From Emticicia aquatilis (GTDB taxonomy: Bacteria; Bacteroidota; Bacteroidia; Cytophagales; Spirosomataceae): 64,000 bases of DNA. The notes under the pieces are model-generated. The model was given only the letters and a program-made list of their open reading frames with translations. It had not been told where the DNA came from and ran no database searches. The stretch lies in assembly GCF_014644295.1 (NCBI RefSeq), contig NZ_BMKK01000003.1:1-64000 (forward strand), written 5' to 3'. Made by a program: the position numbers and the translations under genes. Every line of letters begins with the position of its first letter. Position 1 is the first letter of the stretch. Of this stretch, positions 23,843 through 31,629 are shown in pieces.

Positions 23843-24343
23843 ATGTACGTAGATTTCGATAAAATTCCGCAAGATGCCCGCATTTGGGTTTATCAAGCTA
23901 ATCGTCAGTTGACTGATGATGAGGTAAATACGGTTGAGAGTTATCTCAAGCCAGCCGTTAATCAATGGGCTGCTCATGGAGCTGCCTTATTGGCATCGGC
24001 TAAGGTGCTGCATAATCGTTTCGTGATTATTGCCCTTGACCAAAACATGAATGCCGCCAGTGGTTGCTCGATAGATGCCTCTACTCGTTGGTTTAAAGAG
24101 CTTGGCGATGCTCTAAACATAGATTTCTTCGACCGCTCACAGGCATATCTCGATGGCGACGAAATAAAAACTTTCTCGGTTTTTCAATACAAAAAAGCCG
24201 TTGAAAGCGGTCTTGTTTCTCCTGAAACTATCATCTTCAATAATATTATTTTATCGACTTTGGATGATTTGAACAGCAAATGGCAAATGAAAGCCATTGA
24301 TGCTCCGACTTTGAAAAGGTTTTTTGTTAATACATTGGCTTAA
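23843..24343 (+). CDS. Conserved Bacteroidota protein, often labelled ABC transporter ATPase
   Basis: A 166-residue cytosolic protein. I recognise the start MYVDFDKIPQDARIWVYQ as that of a conserved Bacteroidota family often named 'ABC transporter ATPase'. No Walker A, signature or Walker B motif is present, so that name is not supported by the sequence. The central region has a conserved-looking DQNMNAASGCSIDASTRW segment with one Cys. ATG at 23843 is chosen because the frame open from 23705 would run through a terminator-like hairpin. It lies 38 nt before the GAF reductase gene and probably shares its transcript. Confidence 0.78.
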   Translation: MYVDFDKIPQDARIWVYQANRQLTDDEVNTVESYLKPAVNQWAAHGAALLASAKVLHNRFVIIALDQNMNAASGCSIDASTRWFKELGDALNIDFFDRSQAYLDGDEIKTFSVFQYKKAVESGLVSPETIIFNNIILSTLDDLNSKWQMKAIDAPTLKRFFVNTLA

Positions 24344-24355
24344 ACTTACTTTGGA

Positions 24356-24384
24356 CGATGTAGGAACATCGCCCCACAAATATG
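24356..24384 (+). promoter_or_regulatory. Leader hairpin plus CGCCCCACA box at the GAF reductase start
   Basis: Arms CGATGT (24356-24361) and ACATCG (24366-24371), then CGCCCCACA (24370-24378), AAT and ATG. It is the same module as before hemC, gltX and the polyprenyl synthase gene. Confidence 0.6.
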
Positions 24385-24873
24385 GCTGAAACATTATATA
24401 TTCCAGAAAATGCCTCTCGCAAAGAGGTATATAATAGTATTATTCCACAAGTAGAGGGACTTCTGAGTGGCGAAACCGACCAAACTGCTAACTTGGCTAA
24501 TTTTGCTGCTGCTCTCAGAGAAGCTTTTGGATTCTTTTGGGTTGGATTTTATCTCAAAAAAGAAAATCAATTAGTTTTGGGTCCATTTCAAGGTCCGATT
24601 GCTTGTACTCGTATCAATTTCGACAAGGGCGTTTGTGGCTATTGTTATCGTACGAAAGAAACGGTTATTGTACCAAATGTCGAAGAGTTTCCTGGGCATA
24701 TTGCTTGTAGTTCGGCCTCAAAATCTGAAATTGTAGTGCCTGTTTTTGATAAAAATGGCGATGTTTCAATGGTTTTGGATGTTGATAGCGATAAATTAAA
24801 TGATTTTTCGGAAGTTGACAAAGAAGGTTTAGAAGCTTTAGTAAGAATGTTAGAAAAAACTTTCAAAGATTAA
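24382..24873 (+). CDS. msrC: Free methionine-(R)-sulfoxide reductase (GAF domain)
   Basis: A 163-residue GAF-domain enzyme that reduces free Met-R-sulfoxide and so repairs oxidative damage to the methionine pool; cytosolic. Cys75 (IACTRI), Cys85 (GVCGYC) and Cys109 (HIACSS) have the same spacing (10 and 24) as the three redox cysteines known in E. coli fRMsr. The segments GPFQGPIAC and ASKSEIVVPVF are diagnostic. It is probably co-transcribed with the 166-residue gene upstream. A palindromic leader module directly precedes the ATG. Confidence 0.92.
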   Translation: MAETLYIPENASRKEVYNSIIPQVEGLLSGETDQTANLANFAAALREAFGFFWVGFYLKKENQLVLGPFQGPIACTRINFDKGVCGYCYRTKETVIVPNVEEFPGHIACSSASKSEIVVPVFDKNGDVSMVLDVDSDKLNDFSEVDKEGLEALVRMLEKTFKD

Positions 24874-24910
24874 TGATTTAACTTTACATAGTTTAGATTA
24901 ATGTGATTTT

Positions 24911-24989
24911 GTTCGACCCCATTCGGGGTCGTATATTGGTAGAACATAATTTAATTACTACCGATATTTGACCCCGAATGGGGTCGAAC
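24911..24989. repeat. Two-hairpin inverted repeat with ATATTGGTAG/CTACCGATAT boxes
   Basis: 20-bp perfect inverted arms 24911-24930 and 24970-24989, each itself a hairpin (CGACCCC-attc-GGGGTCG). Just inside are TATATTGGTAG (24932-24942) and CTACCGATAT (24958-24967), almost complementary. The core is 15 nt of AT. The same inner boxes occur at 45956 and 46072. Confidence 0.8.
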
Positions 24990-25058
24990 TTCATACTTTA
25001 TCGAGAGTGATAAATAATTTTGTAAAATATCCCAAGTGCCTTATATTATCCATTAAAA

Positions 25059-25625
25059 ATGAATACATTATTTCCAGTATTTCTGAAACTTGAAGAATTG
25101 AACACGCTTGTAGTAGGCGGAGGAAATGTGGGTTTGGAAAAGCTCGAAGCTATTTTTAGAAATTCTCCAAAAGCGACGGTGACGCTCGTTGCCCCCGAAA
25201 TTCGTGATGAAATCAAGGCTTTAGTGCCACATCATAATCTTACTTTGATTCAAGAAAGATACAATATTTCTCATTTGGAAGGGATGAACATCGTTACGGC
25301 AGGAACTGATAGCAAAGAAGTAAACCGACAAGTACGAGACGATTGTAAAGCTAAACGAATATTGGTAAATATAGCAGATACACCGGATTTATGCGATTTT
25401 TATTTGAGTTCGGTAGTGGTAAAAGAAGATTTGAAAATTGCCATTTCAACCAACGGAAAATCACCGACTTTTGCCAAGCGTTTCCGTGAGATTTTAGAAG
25501 AAATCATTCCCGAAAACTTGCAAGAAACATTGAATAATTTGCAGACAATCAGAAATAAACTCAAAGGAGATTTCCAGAGTAAAGTGCAGAAGCTGAATGA
25601 GATTACGAAGGTTATGCAGGAGTAG
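25059..25625 (+). CDS. Precorrin-2 dehydrogenase / sirohydrochlorin ferrochelatase (siroheme synthase N-domain)
   Basis: A 188-residue stand-alone version of the N-terminal half of CysG (Met8/SirC type). It oxidises precorrin-2 with NAD and may insert iron to form siroheme. The NAD-binding Rossmann loop is VVGGGNVGLEKL (about 17-28). The catalytic Asp region is NIADTPDLCDFYLSS (about 109-123), and ISTNGKSPTFAKRFRE is typical. It is a single gene here with no uroporphyrinogen methyltransferase nearby. It shares a terminator with the ABC exporter gene. Confidence 0.9.
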   Translation: MNTLFPVFLKLEELNTLVVGGGNVGLEKLEAIFRNSPKATVTLVAPEIRDEIKALVPHHNLTLIQERYNISHLEGMNIVTAGTDSKEVNRQVRDDCKAKRILVNIADTPDLCDFYLSSVVVKEDLKIAISTNGKSPTFAKRFREILEEIIPENLQETLNNLQTIRNKLKGDFQSKVQKLNEITKVMQE

Positions 25626-25656
25626 TCCACGGTCGATGGCCAACAGTCCATAGCCT
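25622..25656. repeat. AGTC-rich intergenic repeat
   Basis: AGTCCACGGTCGATGG followed by CCAACAGTCCATAG, overlapping the stop codon region of the siroheme gene. Similar to 5335, 53491 and 62431. Confidence 0.5.
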
Positions 25657-25670
25657 TAGAGTTATAAAGT

Positions 25671-25716
25671 AAATGTGCCACACCTTTTGTCAATGATGAC
25701 AAGGTGTGGCACATTT
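25671..25716. terminator. Bidirectional GTGTGCCAC-type terminator
   Basis: Perfect 16-bp arms 25671-25686 (AAATGTGCCACACCTT) and 25701-25716 with a 14-nt loop, between convergent genes. A T-run follows on the plus strand. Confidence 0.85.
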
Positions 25717-25735
25717 TTTAATAGTGCTTTTACAT

Positions 25736-27502
25736 TTAAGCAGCTACCAATTTATTCTTGCGTTCGCCAATTTGTTGACGCCACATGGCATAATAAAGCC
25801 CTTTTTCTACCAAAAGTTCTTCGTGTTTGCCTACTTCAATGATTTTTCCTTGTTCCAAAACAAAAATTCTATCGGCGTGCATCACGGTACTTAGTCGGTG
25901 AGCAATCATTACCGTTATGTAGTCGCCTTGGGCAGTTACGTCTTTTACCGTGTTTGTGATTTCTTCTTCGGTCAATGAATCTAATGCTGAAGTAGCTTCA
26001 TCAAAAACAAAAATCTTTGGATTTCTCAATAAGGCTCTTGCAATCGAAAGACGTTGTTTTTCTCCGCCCGAAATTTTGATTCCACCTTCACCGATTACGG
26101 TATCAACGCCATTATCGGCTCTTGCCAAAAGATTCTGACACGAAGCTTTATACAAAGCGTCCATGATTTCTTCATCGGTCGCACGAGGTTGGGCAAAGAG
26201 TAGGTTTTCTTTGATTGTTCCCGAAAATAATTGCGTATCCTGCGTTACGAAGCCAATTTGCGAGCGTAATTCTTCGATATTGATTTCGTCAGATGGCAGT
26301 CCATTATAAAATACTTTTCCTTCCGATGGATTATAAAGCCCAACCAAGAGTTTCACCAAAGTAGTTTTTCCCGAACCCGATGGCCCAACAAATGCTACGG
26401 TTTGACCTTTTTTTACTTCAAAACTTACATCTTCTAATGCTTTTCCTGCGGCAGTTAGGTGTTTGAAACTCACATCTTCAAAACGAAGGTTTTCAACCAT
26501 TCCGAGTTTAGTCGGAAACTCTGGCGTTACTTCAATTGGGTTATTGAGTAATTTCTCAAAGTTATTCAATGATGCTTCGGCCTCACGGTAAGCAATAATT
26601 ACATTGCCCATTTCTTGCATTGGTCCAAAGACAAAAAATGAACAAAATTGTAGCGTAAGTAATTGACCAACAGTCATTTGGTCTTTGAAAATCAATAACA
26701 ATAAAAGGAATAAAATTGCTTGACGCAAGAAGTTTACGAAAGTACCTTGAATAAAACCAATACTACGTATGCTACGAACTTTCTTCAATTCAAGTTGTAA
26801 AATCTTAAATGTGTTAAGATTCAAACGTTTGATTTCTTGGTCAGTTAGTCCTAAACTTTTTATCAATTCGATGTTTCGGAGCGATTCGGTGGTTGTTCCT
26901 GCCAGTGCCGTTGTTTCTTTCGTAATTGTCTGCTGAATCTTCTTGATTTTTCGACTCAAAACTCTTGTCAGAGCCGCCAAAGCTGCTGCTCCACCCAAAT
27001 ACACAAAAAACAACCACGGACTAATGCCGAAATGGAAGATATACACATTTAGCACAATAATACCAATCAAGGAAGTAAAACCAACATTCACAAAAAGTGT
27101 GATAAACTTCTCGGTGTCGGTGCGTACTTTCTGTAAAACCGAAAGGGTTTCGCCGCTTCGTTGGTCTTCAAATTGTTGGTAGGGAAGTTTGAGCGTATGT
27201 TTTAGACCATCAGTAAAGATAGATGCTCCAAATTTCTGAATCACCATGTTCATTACGTAATCTTGGAGAGTTTTGGCAATTCTACTTACCATCGCCACGC
27301 CTACAACGGCTGCAAGCATCAACAAAACACCTGTTGTATAATCGGATTGTGTAAAGGTTTTTGCTTTACCAGCATACTCATCTACGATTTTTCCGAAAAT
27401 GAGCGGGTCGAGCAATGAAAATGTTTGGTTAATGGCAGCTAAAAATAAAGCCAGCACTACCTGCCAACGGTAGCGGCCTAAGTATTGTAATAGTAATTTC
27501 AT
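25736..27502 (-). CDS. ABC transporter, fused permease and ATPase (exporter type)
   Basis: A 588-residue half-transporter of the MsbA/multidrug exporter type, acting as a dimer in the inner membrane. The membrane domain (about 1-310) has six helices, the first at QVVLALFLAAINQTFSLLDP. The ATPase domain (about 345-580) has Walker A GPSGSGKTT, signature ISGGEKQRLSIARAL, Walker B IFVFDEATSALD and the H-loop IAHRLST. The substrate cannot be inferred; lipids, peptides or drugs are all possible. It is a single gene with no partner half nearby, so a homodimer is likely. Confidence 0.93.
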   Translation of the reverse strand: MKLLLQYLGRYRWQVVLALFLAAINQTFSLLDPLIFGKIVDEYAGKAKTFTQSDYTTGVLLMLAAVVGVAMVSRIAKTLQDYVMNMVIQKFGASIFTDGLKHTLKLPYQQFEDQRSGETLSVLQKVRTDTEKFITLFVNVGFTSLIGIIVLNVYIFHFGISPWLFFVYLGGAAALAALTRVLSRKIKKIQQTITKETTALAGTTTESLRNIELIKSLGLTDQEIKRLNLNTFKILQLELKKVRSIRSIGFIQGTFVNFLRQAILFLLLLLIFKDQMTVGQLLTLQFCSFFVFGPMQEMGNVIIAYREAEASLNNFEKLLNNPIEVTPEFPTKLGMVENLRFEDVSFKHLTAAGKALEDVSFEVKKGQTVAFVGPSGSGKTTLVKLLVGLYNPSEGKVFYNGLPSDEINIEELRSQIGFVTQDTQLFSGTIKENLLFAQPRATDEEIMDALYKASCQNLLARADNGVDTVIGEGGIKISGGEKQRLSIARALLRNPKIFVFDEATSALDSLTEEEITNTVKDVTAQGDYITVMIAHRLSTVMHADRIFVLEQGKIIEVGKHEELLVEKGLYYAMWRQQIGERKNKLVAA

Positions 27503-27606
27503 AAGATAGAAGTAAAGAAAGGCAAAAAGTTCTTGTTTGTACTAAACTTTAACAAAGCATAACGGCAAATAATTCCGTTGGAGGATTTATCGCCAAATGG
27601 CAGAAA

Positions 27607-27648
27607 TTAAAAAGGGTAACTATCTGATTAACAGATAGTTACCCTTTA
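27607..27648 (-). terminator. Terminator downstream of tRNA-Gln
   Basis: 16-bp arms 27611-27626 and 27632-27647 (AAAGGGTAACTATCTG) with a 5-nt loop. On the minus strand a T-run follows. It lies right after the tRNA 3' end. Confidence 0.88.
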
Positions 27649-27654
27649 AGGTTG

Positions 27655-27725
27655 TTGACCTACCAGGATTCGAACCTAGAAAGACGGTACCAAAAACCGT
27701 AGTGTTACCATTACACCATAGGTCA
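27655..27725 (-). tRNA. tRNA-Gln (anticodon TTG)
   Basis: Read on the minus strand: 7-bp acceptor stem TGACCTA/TAGGTCA, D-loop with AATGGTAA, anticodon stem ACGGT/ACCGT with loop TTTTGGT (anticodon TTG) and T-arm CTAGG-TTCGAAT-CCTGG. The discriminator base is A. CCA is not encoded. Confidence 0.95.
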
Positions 27726-27801
27726 GTCCTGAATTATGATGCAAAATTAATATTTTTGAGTTAACAACGCAAGTCTCTCCTCAAAAATTTTTTATTTTTT
27801 T

Positions 27802-29073
27802 TTATTGAGCTTGTGCAGCACGACGTAATTCTTCCAAAATCACTTCCTTCATCAAGAGCTTACGCTTTTGAGTTTGAATATTCGATTGCGTGATTTTATC
27901 TAAATCTGGCCCTTGCGAAACGCCCTCATTGCTTTCAATCAAAATCTTCAATTCGCCTCTTGCACGAATCACGATGTTTTCCATTTCACGGAATTTCGTC
28001 AAGACTTGTTGTTTTTCGCTCAAGTAATTGTAATTAGGCAATTTTCGAGTAACCACTTTCATCAAGTAGCTCAATTCAAAAATCTTATCACAAGCTGCTC
28101 TGAAACGCTCAGCAACATTGCGTACTGCTAAATGCGATGGCACTTTGATGTTTTTCCAGTCATTGAGCATTACTTTCGCACGCTCAGTTGCTGCAAAAAT
28201 ATCTTTCGATTCTGCCAAGCTTTCAGCTTCTTCCATCATTTTTTGTTGAGCTTCTACACGAGGGTCAACACGTACTTTGATTTGAATGCCTTTAGCAGCA
28301 CAATATTTTTCGTAATATAATGTAGTGAGTTTCTTGAATCTACGGAACTCATATTTCAATCGCTTTGGTGGTACGTCGCCCACATTACGCCATTCTGATT
28401 GTAGGCGTTTTAATTCTGCGAAAGAAAGTTCCCAGTTACCCATTCTGAATAACATCTCGGCACCACGAACAAGCTCAGCATATTTTTCCATACGCTCGCC
28501 AATGATACGATTTTGTTCTTCATAGAAAGCCTTTCTACGTTGATAGAAATCATCTAAAACCTCTTTAAAAGTTTGTTCGATTGATTCCTGATAAGGCTTA
28601 TCAACTGGACCTGTTCTAATCCAGCGGGTTTTGATGTCTTGGAGTTGCTCAGCAACGATATTCCAATCAACCTCTTCTTTAGCTACCTTAGCTTCTTCAA
28701 TAAGAGCTTCTTTGATAGCCAAGTTATTGGCCTGATTGCCCACAATCAATCCACGTAGAAATTCCTCTTGCTCATCGAGAGTTTTGAGCAATGGAATAAA
28801 GTCGCCGATGCCGTCGAAATTCAGCAAGCGTTTGCGGAGTTGCGTGAGTTTTGTCAAGAAAGAACCCTTATTTTGGGCCTCGGTAATCTCAGATTCCAAT
28901 TGAGTAACCTTGTTTACCGCAATTTGGTAACGGTTAATGAAATACTGGAAAGCCTCTTCTTCTGTGCGTTTAACTTCTCCGATTTGTCGGTCGGGCATAT
29001 CTAAATACCCTTTCAAGAATACCTTACCGTCTTTTATGTAAGCATATTCGTTTTCTAATGTTACGCCGTTCAT
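27802..29073 (-). CDS. DUF349 domain protein
   Basis: A 423-residue highly charged helical protein with several repeated DUF349 units of about 70 residues. Each has a W-x-x-x-G/I and K-x-L-x-x-E/K-F-R pattern, for example RWIRTGPVDKPYQ, EWRNVGDVPPKRLKYEFRRF and DWKNIKVPSHLAVRNV. DUF349 proteins are widespread in Bacteroidota and Actinobacteria, and their function is not established. It is probably cytosolic with long coiled coils. It is a single gene ending near the tRNA and is divergent from ettA. Confidence 0.9.
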   Translation of the reverse strand: MNGVTLENEYAYIKDGKVFLKGYLDMPDRQIGEVKRTEEEAFQYFINRYQIAVNKVTQLESEITEAQNKGSFLTKLTQLRKRLLNFDGIGDFIPLLKTLDEQEEFLRGLIVGNQANNLAIKEALIEEAKVAKEEVDWNIVAEQLQDIKTRWIRTGPVDKPYQESIEQTFKEVLDDFYQRRKAFYEEQNRIIGERMEKYAELVRGAEMLFRMGNWELSFAELKRLQSEWRNVGDVPPKRLKYEFRRFKKLTTLYYEKYCAAKGIQIKVRVDPRVEAQQKMMEEAESLAESKDIFAATERAKVMLNDWKNIKVPSHLAVRNVAERFRAACDKIFELSYLMKVVTRKLPNYNYLSEKQQVLTKFREMENIVIRARGELKILIESNEGVSQGPDLDKITQSNIQTQKRKLLMKEVILEELRRAAQAQ

Positions 29074-29287
29074 AATAAAAAAATCACATGGCTTGTGAGT
29101 CAGGGATGGTGGTTTGTTTGGGTAAAATTCGCAGTTTTTTTGTATAATACAAACAGCTTTACCGATATTTGCGTAAAAATTTATTAAATATAGTAAAAAA
29201 TTACTGATTTGATAGATTTTGATGTGAAATTATTGAAAAATTAACATTAATTTTTGTTTTCATACCTAATTACAGATTTATTCAACC
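29074..29287. other. Divergent promoter region between DUF349 and ettA
   Basis: AT-rich and without coding capacity. Both promoters should be here; several TTTTTG and TATA-like words occur, but no clear TTTG-N20-TAnnTTTG pair that I trust. Confidence 0.35.
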
Positions 29288-30952
29288 ATGAGCGAACAAA
29301 TTATCTTTTCGATGGAGCGAGTGAGTAAAATCATTCCACCCAATCGTCAAATCTTAAAAAATATTTACCTTTCGTTCTTCTACGGAGCCAAAATTGGGGT
29401 TTTGGGTTTGAATGGCTCAGGTAAATCTACCCTTCTCCGAGTAATTGCAGGCATCGACAAAAACATCAATGGTGATGTGGTTTTCTCGCCAGGTTACACC
29501 GTTGGTATGCTTGAGCAGGAACCAAAGCTTGACCCAACAAAAACGGTTCGTCAGATTGTGGAGGAAGGCGTACAGGAAATCGTAGATTTATTGAAAGAAT
29601 TCGACGAAATTAATGAAGCATTCGGCGACCCCGATGCTGATTTTGATAAACTTTTGGCTCGCCAAGGCGAAGTACAGGAGAAACTCGACAACTTTGATGC
29701 GTGGGAATTAGATACTCGCTTGGAGCGTGCAATGGACGCTTTGCGTTGTCCACCAGAAGATGCTTTGGTTGAAAACCTTTCGGGTGGAGAAAAACGCCGA
29801 GTAGCACTTTGCCGTTTGCTTTTGAAACAACCTGATGTATTATTGCTCGATGAGCCTACCAACCACTTGGATGCTGAATCGGTGCTTTGGTTGGAAGAAC
29901 ACCTACGTCAATATAAAGGAACGGTTATTGCCGTTACCCACGACCGTTATTTCTTGGATAATGTGGCTGGCTGGATTTTAGAATTAGACAGGGGCGAAGG
30001 TATTCCGTGGAAAGGAAATTACTCTTCGTGGTTGGAGCAAAAACAAAATCGCTTAGAAAAAGAAGAAAAAACCGAATCGAAACGTCAGAAAACTTTGCAA
30101 CGAGAATTGGAGTGGGTGAAAATGGCTCCGAAGGCACGTCAGGCAAAATCTAAGGCTCGTTTGGCAGCATACGACCGCATGGTGAGCGAAGACGTGAAAG
30201 AAAGAGAAGATAAACTCGAACTTTTCATTCCACCAGGGCCACGTTTGGGTAATAAAGTAATTGAAGCATCGGGCGTGAAAATGGGCTTTGGCGATAAATT
30301 ATTGTACGAAGACCTTAATTTCAGCTTACCACAAAATGGTATTGTCGGAATCATCGGGCCAAATGGTGCGGGTAAAACAACTTTATTCAAATTGATTACG
30401 GGCCAACTTCAGCCATTGGCAGGTACTTTTGAAGTTGGTGAAACCGTGAAGCTTTCATACGTTGACCAAGAGCATAATCAACTCGACCCTAATAAATCAG
30501 TTTATGAATTGATTTCGGGGGGAAATGATTGGGTAATGCTCGGAAATAAGCAAGTCAACGCCCGTGGATATGTGAGCCGTTTCAATTTCCAAGGTTCTGA
30601 CCAAGAGAAAAAAGTTGGTACACTTTCGGGCGGTGAGCGTAACCGTGTGCATTTGGCTATGATGCTCAAAGAAGGCGGTAACTTATTGCTTTTAGATGAG
30701 CCTACCAATGATTTGGACGTAAACACGCTCCGTGCCTTAGAAGAAGGTCTCGAAAACTTTGCGGGTTGTGCGGTGGTTATTTCCCACGATCGTTGGTTCT
30801 TAGATAGAATTGCTACGCATATTTTGGCATTTGAAGGAGATTCGCAAGTATATTGGTTTGAAGGAAACTTCTCAGAATACGAAGAAAACCGCAAAAAACG
30901 CCTCGGAACTGATGTAACGCCGAAGCGTATCAAGTATAGAAAATTGCAGTAG
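29288..30952 (+). CDS. ettA: Energy-dependent translational throttle protein EttA (ABC-F)
   Basis: A 554-residue cytosolic ABC-F ATPase that binds the ribosomal E site and gates elongation according to ATP level. It has two ABC domains: Walker A GLNGSGKST and GPNGAGKTT; signatures LSGGEKRRVALCR and LSGGERNRVHLAM; Walker B VLLLDEPTNHLD and LLLLDEPTNDLD. The length and the arm-plus-linker region (about 95-135 and 240-320) fit EttA. The N-terminus IIFSMERVSKIIPPNRQILKN is typical of the subfamily. It is a single gene ending at its own terminator. Confidence 0.95.
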   Translation: MSEQIIFSMERVSKIIPPNRQILKNIYLSFFYGAKIGVLGLNGSGKSTLLRVIAGIDKNINGDVVFSPGYTVGMLEQEPKLDPTKTVRQIVEEGVQEIVDLLKEFDEINEAFGDPDADFDKLLARQGEVQEKLDNFDAWELDTRLERAMDALRCPPEDALVENLSGGEKRRVALCRLLLKQPDVLLLDEPTNHLDAESVLWLEEHLRQYKGTVIAVTHDRYFLDNVAGWILELDRGEGIPWKGNYSSWLEQKQNRLEKEEKTESKRQKTLQRELEWVKMAPKARQAKSKARLAAYDRMVSEDVKEREDKLELFIPPGPRLGNKVIEASGVKMGFGDKLLYEDLNFSLPQNGIVGIIGPNGAGKTTLFKLITGQLQPLAGTFEVGETVKLSYVDQEHNQLDPNKSVYELISGGNDWVMLGNKQVNARGYVSRFNFQGSDQEKKVGTLSGGERNRVHLAMMLKEGGNLLLLDEPTNDLDVNTLRALEEGLENFAGCAVVISHDRWFLDRIATHILAFEGDSQVYWFEGNFSEYEENRKKRLGTDVTPKRIKYRKLQ

Positions 30953-30960
30953 AAATTAAT

Positions 30961-31005
30961 AACATCCCGAAAATACTAACTTTCGGGATGTTTAGTTTTT
31001 AGGGT
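30961..31005 (+). terminator. Terminator after ettA
   Basis: 12-bp arms AACATCCCGAAA (30961-30972) and TTTCGGGATGTT (30981-30992) with an 8-nt loop, then TAGTTTTT. Confidence 0.85.
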
Positions 31006-31019
31006 TAGGGCTTAGTGTT

Positions 31020-31523
31020 TTACTTCCTTGCCTCTCTAATTGCACTTTCAAAGTGCTGAGTTATTTCTTTCACCACATTTTCATCCTTTGTTGCGAGTGT
31101 AAATGATGTATGGCTATCTTTCTCATCATCTTTTACATTAAACGAGCCACCGATATTATTATCTTTCCCAAAGCCTAAATCTACTTTCACACGGTCGGCT
31201 GGTACATCTAATACCAACTCATAATTACCATTTTTTTCTTTTTTATAACTTACTTTTCGTACATCTTTCAAAGACCAGCTAATATTAAAACCCATCGAAA
31301 AATCTTTGTCTTTGGCACTGATGTCCATCAACATTTTATTTCCTGCAAACGAAAAAACAGGCTTAGATTTATTCCCGTTTACGTTCAATTGTTTGTCATC
31401 GTCATTAATAACGAGTTTGTTTAAGTGAGTTGTGAGCCAATCGGTATTAGATTTTAGGGTAGATTGGGCAAAAATAAATGTCGAACAGCCAAGCAGACTG
31501 AGTGTTAAAAGAAGCTTTTTCAT
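31020..31523 (-). CDS. Secreted hypothetical protein
   Basis: A 167-residue protein with a signal peptide (MKKLLLTLSLLGCSTFIFAQ). The mature part is beta-rich and charged, for example KPVFSFAGNKMLMDISAKD and NYELVLDVPADRVKVDLGFG. No Cys is left after cleavage and I see no catalytic motif. I do not recognise the family. It is a single gene, divergent from the M28 peptidase gene by about 100 nt. A periplasmic location is expected. Confidence 0.75.
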   Translation of the reverse strand: MKKLLLTLSLLGCSTFIFAQSTLKSNTDWLTTHLNKLVINDDDKQLNVNGNKSKPVFSFAGNKMLMDISAKDKDFSMGFNISWSLKDVRKVSYKKEKNGNYELVLDVPADRVKVDLGFGKDNNIGGSFNVKDDEKDSHTSFTLATKDENVVKEITQHFESAIREARK

Positions 31524-31629
31524 AGTTTTTATAATTTTGTTTGATAGGTAGATGCAAAAAATGACAATGTGGTTGCGTAGCTTTAAACAAGAACCTTTAC
31601 TTTTGATAAAAAAACAGAAATTACACTTT

